Below are positions 27,182-35,772 of a stretch of 64,000 bases of DNA, piece after piece. This stretch comes from HGM04593 sp045646845. Lineage in GTDB: Bacteria; Bacteroidota; Bacteroidia; Bacteroidales; Bacteroidaceae. Location: the NCBI GenBank assembly GCA_045646845.1, contig JAZRLO010000003.1, forward strand, positions 50,011-114,010, given 5' to 3'. Every line of letters begins with the position of its first letter. Within the stretch, counting starts at the first letter, position 1. The translations under genes were made by a program, and so were the position numbers. Under the pieces are notes generated by a model. It did no database searches and was not told where the DNA came from. It saw only the letters and a program-made list of their open reading frames with translations.

Positions 27182-28351
27182 ATGAAAAAGTTTATGATTT
27201 CGCTGGCTGTTGCCAGTGTAGCTATGTTCTCTTTTGCACAGGGAACAGTGAAAGAAGTCGTAGAGGTACCTGTTAAGAAGCACTCAGTTGTTACAAACAG
27301 TTTCGGCAGCAACTGGTTCATTGGTGTTAACGGTGGTGTTAACCTCTATAACGGTGTGTTCATGAATGGTGAGAGCGTGTTCGATCACATCTCTCCCGCA
27401 CTCAACGTTCATGTAGGTAAGTGGCATACTCCCGGTTTCGGTTGGAGAGTGGCATATCAGGGTCTGAACATTCAGACATACAAGGAGTTGGATCATGCAG
27501 CATTCATGAACTTCCACTTTGATGCTATGTTCAACTTGAGCAACCTTTTCTGCGGTTATAACGAGTCTCGTATCTGGAATGCTATTCCTTATGTTGGTTT
27601 CGGTTGGGCTGGCCGTCATGGTTTTGATACCGACAATAACAATTCTATGACTTCTGGTACTTGGGCTGGTACTCTTTCTGCAAACTATGGTCTTATCAAT
27701 ACATTCCGTGTTGCTAAGCGTTGGGCTATCAACCTTGAGTTGGCAGGTGCTTTCTTCCGTAACGGCTTCAGTAGCATTGCTGGTCACTCAGGCCACGATA
27801 TGATGTGGAACGCTACAGTCGGTGTTACATACAGAATCGGTAAGGTGGGTTGGGAACCTGCTGTTGACGTTGCTAAGCTCCAGGAGGGTTACAACCGTCT
27901 CTATGATGGTCTCAACAACCAGCTCGAGGATGCTCTTGCTGAGAACAAGGCGTTGAAGGGTAAGCTCGCTAAGGTTTCTGGTGACCTCGAGAATGCACTT
28001 AAGCGTCTGAACGAGAACGCTAATAAGGTTGAAGGTGGCGTTAATGTTAAGGAGTCTATCTTCTTCGCATTCGACTCTTACAAGATTGCTTCTAAGAAAG
28101 AGGAGCTCAACATCAAGGATTATGCTGAGGCTGCAGCTGCTGCAGGCAAGAGCCTTATCGTAAGAGGTTACGCTGACAAGACAGGTAATGCTGAGTATAA
28201 CAAGAAGCTTTCTCAGAGACGTGCTGACGCTGTTGCTGAGCTTCTCGAGCAGTACGGTGCTACTGTTGAGGTTAAGATCGGTGAGGGTGTTTCTGAGGCT
28301 GAGAGCGCTCGCTTCTTGAACCGTCGCGTTACAATCGAGGTTGCTGAGTAA
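27182..28351 (+). CDS. OmpA-family outer membrane protein
   Basis: 389 residues with a signal peptide (MKKFMISLAVASVAMFSFAQ). Residues about 35-225 form a beta-barrel (WFIGVNGGVNLY, WRVAYQGLNIQ, YVGFGWAGRHG). A coiled coil at about 235-285 (LNNQLEDALAENKALKGKLAKV) joins it to a C-terminal OmpA peptidoglycan-binding domain (FFAFDSYKIASKKEE, VRGYADKTGNAEYNKKLSQR, FLNRRVTIEV). It probably ties the outer membrane to the cell wall, and codon use (many GCT, GTT, AAC) suggests high expression. A long leader precedes it and a strong terminator follows. Confidence 0.93.
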   Translation: MKKFMISLAVASVAMFSFAQGTVKEVVEVPVKKHSVVTNSFGSNWFIGVNGGVNLYNGVFMNGESVFDHISPALNVHVGKWHTPGFGWRVAYQGLNIQTYKELDHAAFMNFHFDAMFNLSNLFCGYNESRIWNAIPYVGFGWAGRHGFDTDNNNSMTSGTWAGTLSANYGLINTFRVAKRWAINLELAGAFFRNGFSSIAGHSGHDMMWNATVGVTYRIGKVGWEPAVDVAKLQEGYNRLYDGLNNQLEDALAENKALKGKLAKVSGDLENALKRLNENANKVEGGVNVKESIFFAFDSYKIASKKEELNIKDYAEAAAAAGKSLIVRGYADKTGNAEYNKKLSQRRADAVAELLEQYGATVEVKIGEGVSEAESARFLNRRVTIEVAE

Positions 28352-28374
28352 TATTTGCTCAATGGCATATTCAG

Positions 28375-28404
28375 GGCAGCAAGCATGGCTTGCTGCCTTT
28401 TTTT
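28375..28404 (+). terminator. Terminator of the OmpA-family gene
   Basis: Perfect 10-bp stem GGCAGCAAGC / GCTTGCTGCC (28375-28384, 28388-28397) with a 3-base loop and a run of seven T. Confidence 0.9.
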
Positions 28405-28407
28405 ATG

Positions 28408-28615
28408 GTACGCTCAGCATGAGCGTTAGCTAACGGGTGAAAGTTCCGGGCGAGCTTTAATAGTGGGAATCGCATAGCCCCAAGCAAGGGTGGCTGTCGT
28501 GAGGTGGAATCTGAAGGAGGTGATGTCTGCTTGTCCTGGTGCAGGTTCTGGTGTGTACGAGTCTATTTGTTGTAAGGTCGGGAACAATAAGGCTGGTCGA
28601 GTACGGTGCGCTTTA
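28408..28615 (+). mobile_element. Group II intron 5' fragment (domain I remnant)
   Basis: The 3-base-separated sequence after the ompA terminator reads like the 5' part of a bacterial group II intron: a hairpin CGCTCAGCATGAGCG (28411-28425), GGGTGAAAGTTCC, AGTGGGAATCGCA, AGCCCCAAGCAAGGGTGGC, GTCGTGAGGTGG and AATCTGAAGGAGGTGA, then GGTCGGGAACAATAAGG. These motifs occur in this order in domain I of intron RNAs. No reverse transcriptase frame and no domain V/VI hairpin are found before the tRNA promoter at 28709, so it is a truncated remnant, not a working intron. The right border is approximate. It fills the 416-base gap between the OmpA-family gene and the tRNA genes. Confidence 0.7.
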
Positions 28616-28708
28616 ATTGCTTTTATGCCGTCCTTTGTCTGTTTTGGGTTGGTTCTTATATGAAAATGCAGTAAAATTTGTAGTTTTTGCAAAAAAGTCC
28701 TTTGAAAA

Positions 28709-28740
28709 TTTGTGTGTTATTATTTTTTGCCGTACTTTTG
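28709..28740 (+). promoter_or_regulatory. Promoter of the tRNA-Val pair
   Basis: TTTG 28709-28712 and TACTTTTG 28733-28740 with a 20-base spacer: an exact Bacteroidota promoter, 27 bases before the first tRNA. Confidence 0.8.
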
Positions 28741-28767
28741 CATCGCAATTAAGAATTGCGCCTTATT

Positions 28768-28842
28768 GGACGTTTAGCTCAGCTGGTTTAGAGCATCTGC
28801 CTTACAAGCAGAGGGTCGGCGGTTCGAATCCGTCAACGTCCA
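28768..28842 (+). tRNA. tRNA-Val (UAC), copy 1
   Basis: 75 bases. Acceptor stem GGACGTT/AACGTCC with discriminator A at 28842, D-arm TAGCTCAGCTGGTTTAGAGCA, anticodon stem TCTGC/GCAGA with loop CTTACAA giving anticodon TAC, and T-loop GGTTCGAATCC. CCA is not encoded (ACG follows). It reads GUA and probably other GUN valine codons. Confidence 0.95.
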
Positions 28843-28862
28843 CGAAAATATGTTATGATACC

Positions 28863-28937
28863 GGACGTTTAGCTCAGCTGGTTTAGAGCATCTGCCTTAC
28901 AAGCAGAGGGTCGGCGGTTCGAATCCGTCAACGTCCA
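28863..28937 (+). tRNA. tRNA-Val (UAC), copy 2
   Basis: Identical to the copy 20 bases upstream over all 75 bases, including discriminator A at 28937, again without an encoded CCA. The two are surely one transcript from the promoter at 28709-28740. Confidence 0.95.
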
Positions 28938-28946
28938 CAGATGTCC

Positions 28947-28975
28947 GACCTGCGCAGCGCGTAGGTCTTTTTTTA
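28947..28975 (+). terminator. Terminator of the tRNA-Val transcript
   Basis: Hairpin GACCTGCGC / GCGCGTAGGTC (with a two-base bulge) followed by eight T residues, 9 bases past the second tRNA. Confidence 0.85.
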
Positions 28976-29034
28976 TCGGCAAAAGCTCCGTAAACGCATA
29001 TATATGTTTATTTTTTATAAACTTTATATGTGTA

Positions 29035-29067
29035 TTGAGTGTTTATGGGTAAAAAGTGCTATTTTTG
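29035..29067 (+). promoter_or_regulatory. Probable promoter of purB
   Basis: TATTTTTG at 29060-29067 with a TTG at 29035-29037 (22-base spacer). It lies inside the extended frame that starts at 29004, so purB starts at ATG 29097. Confidence 0.5.
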
Positions 29068-29096
29068 TACTATTAAACATATTTATATTTAATACA

Positions 29097-30443
29097 ATGG
29101 ACTTGAATATTCTTACGGCGATATCTCCTATTGACGGCCGTTACAGGGGAAAGACAGAACTCTTGGCCGGTTATTTTTCAGAGTATGCTCTGATAAAATA
29201 CCGCGTGTTTGTTGAAATCGAGTATTTCATAGCTTTGTGTCAGCAGCCGATACCCCAGCTCAGCGGTATAGACAAGAATGTTTTTCCGCGTCTGCGCGAT
29301 ATCTACGCGAACTTTAATGCGGAAAATGCTTCGAGAGTCAAGGAGATAGAGAAGGTGACGAACCACGACGTGAAGGCTGTCGAATATTTCATAAAGGAGC
29401 AGTTCGATGCCATTGGCGGCCTCGATGCCTATAAGGAGTTCATCCATTTCGGACTCACTTCACAGGATATAAACAATACTTCGGTTCCATGCTCCATAAA
29501 GGATGCGCTGAACGATGTCTATTATCCGGCAATTGAGGAACTGATAGCTCAGTTGCGCGAATATGCGGCAGCATGGGAGAATATTCCGATGCTTGCACGC
29601 ACCCATGGCCAGCCGGCATCTCCCACAAGACTCGGCAAGGAGGTTATGGTATTCGTGTATCGTCTTGAGACGCAGCTTGCTGAATTGAAGAGATGCGCGA
29701 TTTCAGCAAAGTTCGGTGGTGCTACCGGTAACTTCAACGCACACCGTGTTGCATATCCCGGTGTTGACTGGAAGGCTTTTGCCAACAAGTTCGTGAGCGA
29801 GAACCTCGGTCTGCAGCGTGAGCAATATACAACCCAGATATCTAACTATGATAACCTCGCGGCACTCTTCGATGCAATGCGCCGTATCAATGTTATCATA
29901 ATGGACATGGACAAGGACTTCTGGCAGTATATCTCAAATGAGTTCTTCAAACAAAAGATAAAGGCCGGCGAGGTCGGCTCAAGCGCAATGCCGCATAAGG
30001 TCAATCCTATTGACTTCGAGAACAGCGAGGGTAATCTGGGCATAGCTAATGCAATACTTGACCATCTGTCAATGAAACTGCCCATATCTCGTCTGCAGCG
30101 CGACCTTACCGACTCTACGGTGCTCCGCAATGTGGGCGTTCCCATGGGTCACATGATGATAGCCATAAAGAGTTCACTTGTGGGTCTCCGCAAACTTCTG
30201 CTTAACGAGAAGGCTATATATGAGGAACTGGACAACTGCTGGAGCGTATGTGCCGAGGGTATCCAGACTATTCTTCGCAGGGAGGCATATCCTAACCCGT
30301 ACGAGGCGTTGAAAGCTCTTACCCGTACCAACGAGGGAATCAACAGGGAAACCCTGTTGCAGTTCATTGATACCCTTGAGGTTTCCGACAGCGTGAAGGA
30401 CGAGCTCCGTGCTATAACACCGCATTCATATACAGGATTGTAA
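29097..30443 (+). CDS. purB: Adenylosuccinate lyase
   Basis: 448 residues from ATG 29097; the in-frame upstream start lies before the promoter. Fumarase/aspartase superfamily signature GSSAMPHKVNPIDFENSEGN covers the flexible catalytic loop; THGQPASPT and HFGLTSQDINNTS are the other two conserved regions. It catalyses two steps of purine synthesis (SAICAR to AICAR, adenylosuccinate to AMP). Together with guaB and purD it is one of three purine genes in the window, each in a separate unit. The next gene starts 40 bases on. Confidence 0.95.
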   Translation: MDLNILTAISPIDGRYRGKTELLAGYFSEYALIKYRVFVEIEYFIALCQQPIPQLSGIDKNVFPRLRDIYANFNAENASRVKEIEKVTNHDVKAVEYFIKEQFDAIGGLDAYKEFIHFGLTSQDINNTSVPCSIKDALNDVYYPAIEELIAQLREYAAAWENIPMLARTHGQPASPTRLGKEVMVFVYRLETQLAELKRCAISAKFGGATGNFNAHRVAYPGVDWKAFANKFVSENLGLQREQYTTQISNYDNLAALFDAMRRINVIIMDMDKDFWQYISNEFFKQKIKAGEVGSSAMPHKVNPIDFENSEGNLGIANAILDHLSMKLPISRLQRDLTDSTVLRNVGVPMGHMMIAIKSSLVGLRKLLLNEKAIYEELDNCWSVCAEGIQTILRREAYPNPYEALKALTRTNEGINRETLLQFIDTLEVSDSVKDELRAITPHSYTGL

Positions 30444-30483
30444 AATAAGAATTTGGACCGTGAGGTTCGTAAATCAATTATAG

Positions 30484-31701
30484 ATGAGTTATTATAAGGA
30501 TAGGCCATCGGGCGATTCAGCACCGAGAGGCAAGAGAGAAAGGGCCTCTTACAACCCGAATTTTGGCAGTGACAACAGATTGAAATCACGCCCTCGTTTC
30601 AACAGGAATGGCGATGAGCGTCCGCAGTATCAGCGTACGGATTCATTCGGAGAAGGTGATTTCGGCCGTCCAAGACAGCAGTCCGCTTATAAGGGCAGAG
30701 GATATGGCAACCAGTCTTCCGAAAGGAATTATCAGGGTGGCAACAGATGGAACCGTTACCCTTCGGACGGAAAACCGGCTTTCCGCAAGGGAGGATACCG
30801 CCCTGAACCGGCCGAACAGGCAGGCGGAAATTGGGGCGAGTCCCGTACGGGGCAGTATTCCGGCGGAACTGAACGCCGTGGAGGCTACAACAACAGGGGA
30901 AACCGCAAGGGCGGTTACGACCCCAATGCTAAATACAGCAACAAAAAGCGTGCGGCATACCGCGAGGCTTCAATCGACCCGGATGCACCGTTGCGTCTTA
31001 ACAAATATCTTTCAAATGCGGGAATCTGCTCAAGACGTGAGGCGGACAATTATATTACAGCTGGCCTCATAACCGTAAACGGAACGGTGGTTACGGAGTT
31101 GGGCACAAAGGTGGTTCCTACAGACGACGTACGTTTCAACGGAGACAGAATAAACCCGGAACGTAAGGTGTATGTCCTTCTCAATAAACCCAAGGATTGC
31201 GTGACGACTGTAGATGATCCTCAGGAACGTAAGACGGTGCTCGACTGTCTTCGCGGTATCGGCAAGGAACGCATATATCCCGTAGGGCGTCTCGACAGAA
31301 ACACAACCGGTGTCCTGCTTCTTACGAATGACGGTGACATGGCTGCCAAGCTTACTCACCCTAAGTTCATGAAGAAGAAAATCTACCATGTTACATGCGA
31401 CAAGAACGTGGCCATGTCCGACATGGACCTGTTGGTGAACGGTATTGAATTGGAGGACGGTCCCGTGTATGCCGATGAGGTTACATATGTCAACGATGCG
31501 GACCGTTCGCAGATTGGCATTGAGATACATTCGGGCAAGAACCGTATCGTACGCCGTATGCTGGAGCATCTCGGTTACCGTGTCAACAAACTGGACCGCG
31601 TACTTTTCGCCGGTCTTACCAAGAAGAACCTGCGCAGGGGCGACTGGCGTTATCTTACCGACAAGGAGGTCAACATGCTGCGCATGGGTGCATACGAATA
31701 A
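30484..31701 (+). CDS. Pseudouridine synthase (RluB/RsuA family) with Arg/Gly-rich N-terminus
   Basis: 405 residues. The first 155 are low-complexity and rich in Arg, Gly, Asn, Tyr and Ser (YKGRGYGN, RRGGYNNRGNRKGGYD), probably an unstructured RNA-binding tail. An S4 domain follows (LRLNKYLSNAGICSRREAD), then the catalytic domain with VGRLDRNTTGVLLLTND (the Asp of GRLD is the nucleophile) and SGKNRIVRRMLEHLGY. It should modify a uridine in 23S or 16S rRNA; the exact site cannot be told. It lies in line with purB and asnS; a short hairpin GCCCG/CGGGC (31714-31730) precedes asnS. Confidence 0.9.
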   Translation: MSYYKDRPSGDSAPRGKRERASYNPNFGSDNRLKSRPRFNRNGDERPQYQRTDSFGEGDFGRPRQQSAYKGRGYGNQSSERNYQGGNRWNRYPSDGKPAFRKGGYRPEPAEQAGGNWGESRTGQYSGGTERRGGYNNRGNRKGGYDPNAKYSNKKRAAYREASIDPDAPLRLNKYLSNAGICSRREADNYITAGLITVNGTVVTELGTKVVPTDDVRFNGDRINPERKVYVLLNKPKDCVTTVDDPQERKTVLDCLRGIGKERIYPVGRLDRNTTGVLLLTNDGDMAAKLTHPKFMKKKIYHVTCDKNVAMSDMDLLVNGIELEDGPVYADEVTYVNDADRSQIGIEIHSGKNRIVRRMLEHLGYRVNKLDRVLFAGLTKKNLRRGDWRYLTDKEVNMLRMGAYE

Positions 31702-31747
31702 TAAATGAACAATGCCCGCTCTTGTCGGGCGCAACCACAATAAATCG

Positions 31748-33151
31748 ATGAAAACGATAAAACGAACAAAGATTGCCGACTTGCTCAAGAGCAGGGAATA
31801 TGGCGTCGAGGTTAATGTCAGAGGTTGGGTCAGAACCCGCCGCAGTAGCAAACAGGTGGCTTTCGTGGCACTGAATGACGGTTCTACAATCAACAATGTG
31901 CAGGTTGTCATTGACGCTGACAAATTTGACGAAGAACTTGTAAAACAGTTTACAACCGGTGCGTGTCTCAGCGTGAACGGTATGCTGGTAGAGTCTATCG
32001 GCGGTGGACAGTCGGTTGAGATACAGGCTACAGAGATTGAACTTCTCGGTGGATGTGACAACACATATCCTTTGCAGAAGAAGGGCCAGACAATGGAATT
32101 CATGCGTACTGTAGCGCATTTGCGTCCGCGTACGAACACCTTCGGTGCTGTCTTCCGCATACGTCACAACATGGCATATGCGATACACAAGTTCTTTCAT
32201 GACAAGGGATTCTACTATTTCCACACTCCGCTCATCACCGCTTCCGACTGCGAAGGTGCAGGCCAGATGTTCCAGGTTACTACAATGAATCTCTATGACC
32301 TGAAGAAGGATGAGAACGGCAGCATCATCTATGACAACGATTTCTTTGGCAAGCAGGCGAGTCTCACCGTGTCGGGTCAGCTCGAGGGTGAACTTGCGGC
32401 AACGGCTTTGGGCGCGATATATACGTTCGGTCCTACATTCCGTGCCGAGAATTCCAATACTCCACGCCACTTGGCTGAGTTCTGGATGATTGAGCCCGAA
32501 GTTGCCTTCAATGACATATATGACAATATGGAGCTTGCAGAGGAGTTCATCAAGTACTGCATACAGTGGGCTCTCGACAACTGTATGGAGGATATCACCT
32601 TCCTCAATAACATGATAGACAAGGGACTTATAGAACGCCTCCGTTCAATAGTGGATACGGAGTTCGTGCGCTTGAGCTATACCGACGGTATAAAGATACT
32701 CGAGGATGCCGTTGCTGCCGGACACAAGTTCGAGTTCCCTGTATATTGGGGAGTGGATCTTGCTTCGGAACATGAGCGTTATCTGGTGGAAACACATTTT
32801 AAACGCCCGGTTATCCTTACCGACTATCCGAAGGAAATCAAGGCTTTCTACATGAAGCAGAACGAGGACGGAAAGACTGTCCGCGCAATGGATGTGCTCT
32901 TCCCGAAAATCGGAGAGATTATCGGAGGCTCGGAGCGTGAGGCCGATTACGACAAGCTTCTCGCGCGCATCGAGGAGATGAACATTCCGATGAAGGACAT
33001 GTGGTGGTATCTCGATACACGCCGTTACGGTTCTTGTCCGCACTCTGGTTTCGGTCTCGGATTCGAGCGTCTGCTGCTCTTCGTGACAGGTATGGCGAAC
33101 ATCCGTGACGTGATACCTTTCCCGCGTACTCCGAACAATGCAGAGTTCTGA
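31748..33151 (+). CDS. asnS: Asparaginyl-tRNA synthetase
   Basis: 467 residues from ATG 31748, preferred over an in-frame ATG at 31712 that would put a hairpin in the coding region. An N-terminal OB-fold anticodon-binding domain (VNVRGWVRTRRSSKQVAF) leads into a class II catalytic core: motif 2 region with FGPTFRAENSNTPRHLAEFWM and motif 3 with GFGLGFERLLLF. It charges tRNA-Asn with asparagine, which implies direct Asn-tRNA formation. Followed by a terminator hairpin. Confidence 0.94.
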   Translation: MKTIKRTKIADLLKSREYGVEVNVRGWVRTRRSSKQVAFVALNDGSTINNVQVVIDADKFDEELVKQFTTGACLSVNGMLVESIGGGQSVEIQATEIELLGGCDNTYPLQKKGQTMEFMRTVAHLRPRTNTFGAVFRIRHNMAYAIHKFFHDKGFYYFHTPLITASDCEGAGQMFQVTTMNLYDLKKDENGSIIYDNDFFGKQASLTVSGQLEGELAATALGAIYTFGPTFRAENSNTPRHLAEFWMIEPEVAFNDIYDNMELAEEFIKYCIQWALDNCMEDITFLNNMIDKGLIERLRSIVDTEFVRLSYTDGIKILEDAVAAGHKFEFPVYWGVDLASEHERYLVETHFKRPVILTDYPKEIKAFYMKQNEDGKTVRAMDVLFPKIGEIIGGSEREADYDKLLARIEEMNIPMKDMWWYLDTRRYGSCPHSGFGLGFERLLLFVTGMANIRDVIPFPRTPNNAEF

Positions 33152-33209
33152 TAGGACTGAGATATGAATATCATGTGCCATTCTGTAAAGAGAGGATGAC
33201 GCAGTGGAA

Positions 33210-33246
33210 TAAAAGATTGCTTCTGTGAGGGGCAATCTTTTATTTG
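33210..33246 (+). terminator. Terminator after asnS
   Basis: Perfect 11-bp stem TAAAAGATTGC / GCAATCTTTTA (33210-33220, 33232-33242) with an 11-base loop, then TTTG. Confidence 0.75.
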
Positions 33247-33374
33247 TGTTATATTTATGAAATTAACTTAAAACGGCTTTCAGGTCTGCAATATTTGTAT
33301 TATACTCGCGTTATGAAAATAAATCCGGTGTGGCGGCAGCATGACATCGGCTTCAATATTATATAGTTTGTGTT

Positions 33375-34460
33375 ATGGACAACAACCGTTATTGTGTTAT
33401 AATGGCAGGCGGACAGGGTACTCGCCTGTGGCCAATGAGCAGAAAGGCGTATCCCAAGCAGTTTCAGGATCTACTTGGCTGTGGACGTACCATGCTCCAG
33501 CAGACATACGACCGTTATTGCCGCATTGTGCCGAAGGAGAATATAATAATATCCACTCATGTCGATTATACCGACATAGTGCGTGAGCAGCTTCCCGAGG
33601 TTCCGGAATCCCAGGTTATACATGAGCCGGCATTCCGTGGAACTGCGCCAAGTATAGCGAATCTGGCCTGCTACATACGCACGTTGAATCCCGATGCGAA
33701 CATCGTTGTCGCCCAGAGCGACCAGTTGATACTGGACGAGAGCAAGTTTGCCGATATAGTAAGCGGCGGACTCGATTTTGTGGCGCAGAACAACAAATTG
33801 GTTGTCATAGGCGTAAAGCCAACCTGTCCCGAAACAAGATATGGCTACATACAGGCCGAAGGGACTGTGAAGAACGGGAACTTCTACAAGGTGCGTACAT
33901 TCACCGAGAAACCGGCTCTGGAGTTCGCCAAGTTGTTTGTGGAGAGCGGTGAGTTTTATTGGAATACTGGTCTGTATATATGGAATGTGCAGACAATAAT
34001 AGATACGTTGTCCAAGCATTTGCCGGATATGATGCAGGTGCTGGAGCAGATATATCGCGAGATTCCTGACCGTGACAAGCGAAGGAGGCGTGGTTATGAA
34101 ATATATACCTCGTTCCCCAATGCCTCGATAGATGCAAGTGTCATGGAGCGTGCCGACAATGTATATCTGGCGGTGGGGGAGTTCGGTTGGGCCGATATAG
34201 GTACATGGGATACGTTGTATGCGACTCTTCCGAAGGACAATGACGGTAACGTATTCATGAATTGCGGTGCAATGAAATATGACAGCCATAATAATCTGGC
34301 AGTGCTGCCCGATGGCAAGTTGCTTGTTCTTCAGGGGGTGGATGACCTGCTTGTGGTCGATTCCGGTGACATGCTTATGATATGCCGCAAGGGCAACGAG
34401 GGGGACATAAGGAAAATCCTTAATGACACCAAGATGAAATTGGGCGAAAATATGGCCTGA
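33375..34460 (+). CDS. Mannose-1-phosphate guanylyltransferase
   Basis: 361 residues. The nucleotidyltransferase signature AGGQGTRLWPMSRKAYPKQF lies at residues 11-30, followed by the FTEKPALEFAKLF and GEFYWNTGLYIWN regions typical of GDP-mannose pyrophosphorylases. No C-terminal phosphomannose isomerase domain, so it is the short monofunctional form. It makes GDP-mannose for fucose, mannose or rhamnose-containing glycans and protein O-glycosylation. It stands alone between two terminators; no clear -33/-7 promoter could be picked in the 220-base upstream gap. Confidence 0.92.
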   Translation: MDNNRYCVIMAGGQGTRLWPMSRKAYPKQFQDLLGCGRTMLQQTYDRYCRIVPKENIIISTHVDYTDIVREQLPEVPESQVIHEPAFRGTAPSIANLACYIRTLNPDANIVVAQSDQLILDESKFADIVSGGLDFVAQNNKLVVIGVKPTCPETRYGYIQAEGTVKNGNFYKVRTFTEKPALEFAKLFVESGEFYWNTGLYIWNVQTIIDTLSKHLPDMMQVLEQIYREIPDRDKRRRRGYEIYTSFPNASIDASVMERADNVYLAVGEFGWADIGTWDTLYATLPKDNDGNVFMNCGAMKYDSHNNLAVLPDGKLLVLQGVDDLLVVDSGDMLMICRKGNEGDIRKILNDTKMKLGENMA

Positions 34461-34470
34461 AATGAATGGA

Positions 34471-34512
34471 ATAAGCAATCCCCTGCAAGGCCTGCAGGGG
34501 ATTGCTTATTTT
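34471..34512. terminator. Bidirectional terminator between convergent genes
   Basis: Perfect 17-bp stem, arms ATAAGCAATCCCCTGCA (34471-34487) and its complement (34493-34509), followed by TTT on the plus strand and preceded by A/T-rich sequence serving the minus strand. It separates the guanylyltransferase gene from the lytic transglycosylase gene. Confidence 0.85.
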
Positions 34513-34543
34513 GTAAAAGACTTCCGGGTCGCTGTCGCTTGCT

Positions 34544-35539
34544 TTATTCAGTCACCCATTTCGGGTTGTGTGCCTTTGTCTTTGCCGGGTCATATTTGAG
34601 TGCCTTTGCATCGGGTATAAGTACCTTGTACTTCTTGTTTGTCTTGTTGGTCAGTGACACGTCCCTTATCCACGGGTTTGCTTCGTGCAGCTGCAGGTAG
34701 GTCAGGCCATATTTCTTCGCAAAGTCAGGCCAGCTCGCAACCTCGGTATCGACCGTTACCATTTTTGTGGGAATCTGTGGGTAGAGGTCGCTGCTGCGCA
34801 GGTTGAATCCGTATCTTTTCGGGTTCTCGAACATGTTCTTTACGGCAAGAATGCGGAAAATGTAGCGTGAGGTCTCGTTCAGCAATACCAGGTTTATGGC
34901 CTCGTTCTGTTTCTGTGCCTTTATGCGCTTGTTCACATTGCCGCGGCCTGTGTTGTAGCTTGCCGCAACGGTCAGCCAGTCTCCGTATGCGCGGTACGAG
35001 TCCTTCAGATATTTGCATGCCGCGCGGGTCGCTTTTTCTATGTTGAACCTCTCGTCCACCTCTTTGTTTATCTCAAGTCCGTACTCCTTGCCTGTACCCT
35101 CCATGAACTGCCACAGACCGCATGCACCGGCCGGTGAACGTGCCTCAATGTCGCCTGTACTCTCCACAATCATCAGGTATTTCAGGTCGTCGGGGACGCC
35201 GCACTCTTTAAGTATCGGTTCAATTATGGGGAAAAGACGGTTTGCGCGTTTAAACTGCAGTGTGCTGTTGATGTGCGAATAGCACAGGGAGAGCATCTCC
35301 TTGTCCATGCGTTCGCGTCTGTCCTGTGTGGTAAGGTCAATCTCCTTGCCTGCGAAACGCATCTTCTCGGGTATTGTGGGTGCCAATACTTGTGAGAATT
35401 TCTTTCCGTCGGTTGTGATGGCCGGTTCTTCTTTCTTTGCCGGGTCCTCCTTCTGGCACAAGGCTTCTGTAGGTAACAGCCAGCCTGTCAGGAGCAACAG
35501 TATAATTATTGCCGGCAGTATTGTGTTCCGTTTTTTCAT
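34544..35539 (-). CDS. Lytic transglycosylase, MltD-like
   Basis: 331 residues from ATG 35539; the longer frame to 35632 would include the promoter. A signal peptide or membrane anchor (MKKRNTILPAIIILLLLTGWLL) is followed by an SLT goose-lysozyme-like domain: ESTGDIEARSPAGACGLWQF with the catalytic Glu, and YNTGRGNVNKRI. The C-terminal 70 residues (VTVDTEVASWPDFAKKYG..LHEANPWI) look like a LysM-type glycan-binding module. It cleaves peptidoglycan strands in the periplasm during wall remodelling. A good promoter lies upstream on the minus strand. Confidence 0.9.
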   Translation of the reverse strand: MKKRNTILPAIIILLLLTGWLLPTEALCQKEDPAKKEEPAITTDGKKFSQVLAPTIPEKMRFAGKEIDLTTQDRRERMDKEMLSLCYSHINSTLQFKRANRLFPIIEPILKECGVPDDLKYLMIVESTGDIEARSPAGACGLWQFMEGTGKEYGLEINKEVDERFNIEKATRAACKYLKDSYRAYGDWLTVAASYNTGRGNVNKRIKAQKQNEAINLVLLNETSRYIFRILAVKNMFENPKRYGFNLRSSDLYPQIPTKMVTVDTEVASWPDFAKKYGLTYLQLHEANPWIRDVSLTNKTNKKYKVLIPDAKALKYDPAKTKAHNPKWVTE

Positions 35540-35601
35540 ATTAAGTACGTTTGTGGTTGTTAATACAGTTCGGGTTGGGTTCAATCTTTTTCTGTGAAGT
35601 G

Positions 35602-35632
35602 CAAATATACTCTTTTCCTTCGCAAATATCAA
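35602..35632 (-). promoter_or_regulatory. Promoter of the lytic transglycosylase gene
   Basis: On the minus strand TATATTTG (35602-35609) follows TTG (35630-35632) after 20 bases, the Bacteroidota pattern. Confidence 0.65.
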
Positions 35633-35772
35633 GTCCTTTTGTTGATTCGCATTTCTTTTTTTTGTTCCTTTGTAAAATATTTGGGAAGTGGGTGGATTTG
35701 CTTTTTTAGGGGATTATAATAAGACCGCGAGTGCCACGACCGACCATTCCCTTTTTTATAATTGACAGATTT

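Noticed and set aside
28408..28740. A complete group II intron
   Set aside because: No reverse transcriptase frame and no domain V-like hairpin before the tRNA promoter; only the 5' part is recognisable.
31030..32160. 376-codon minus-strand frame across the pseudouridine synthase and asnS
   Set aside because: It is antisense to two well-supported genes, lacks any recognisable motif and arises from their codon bias.
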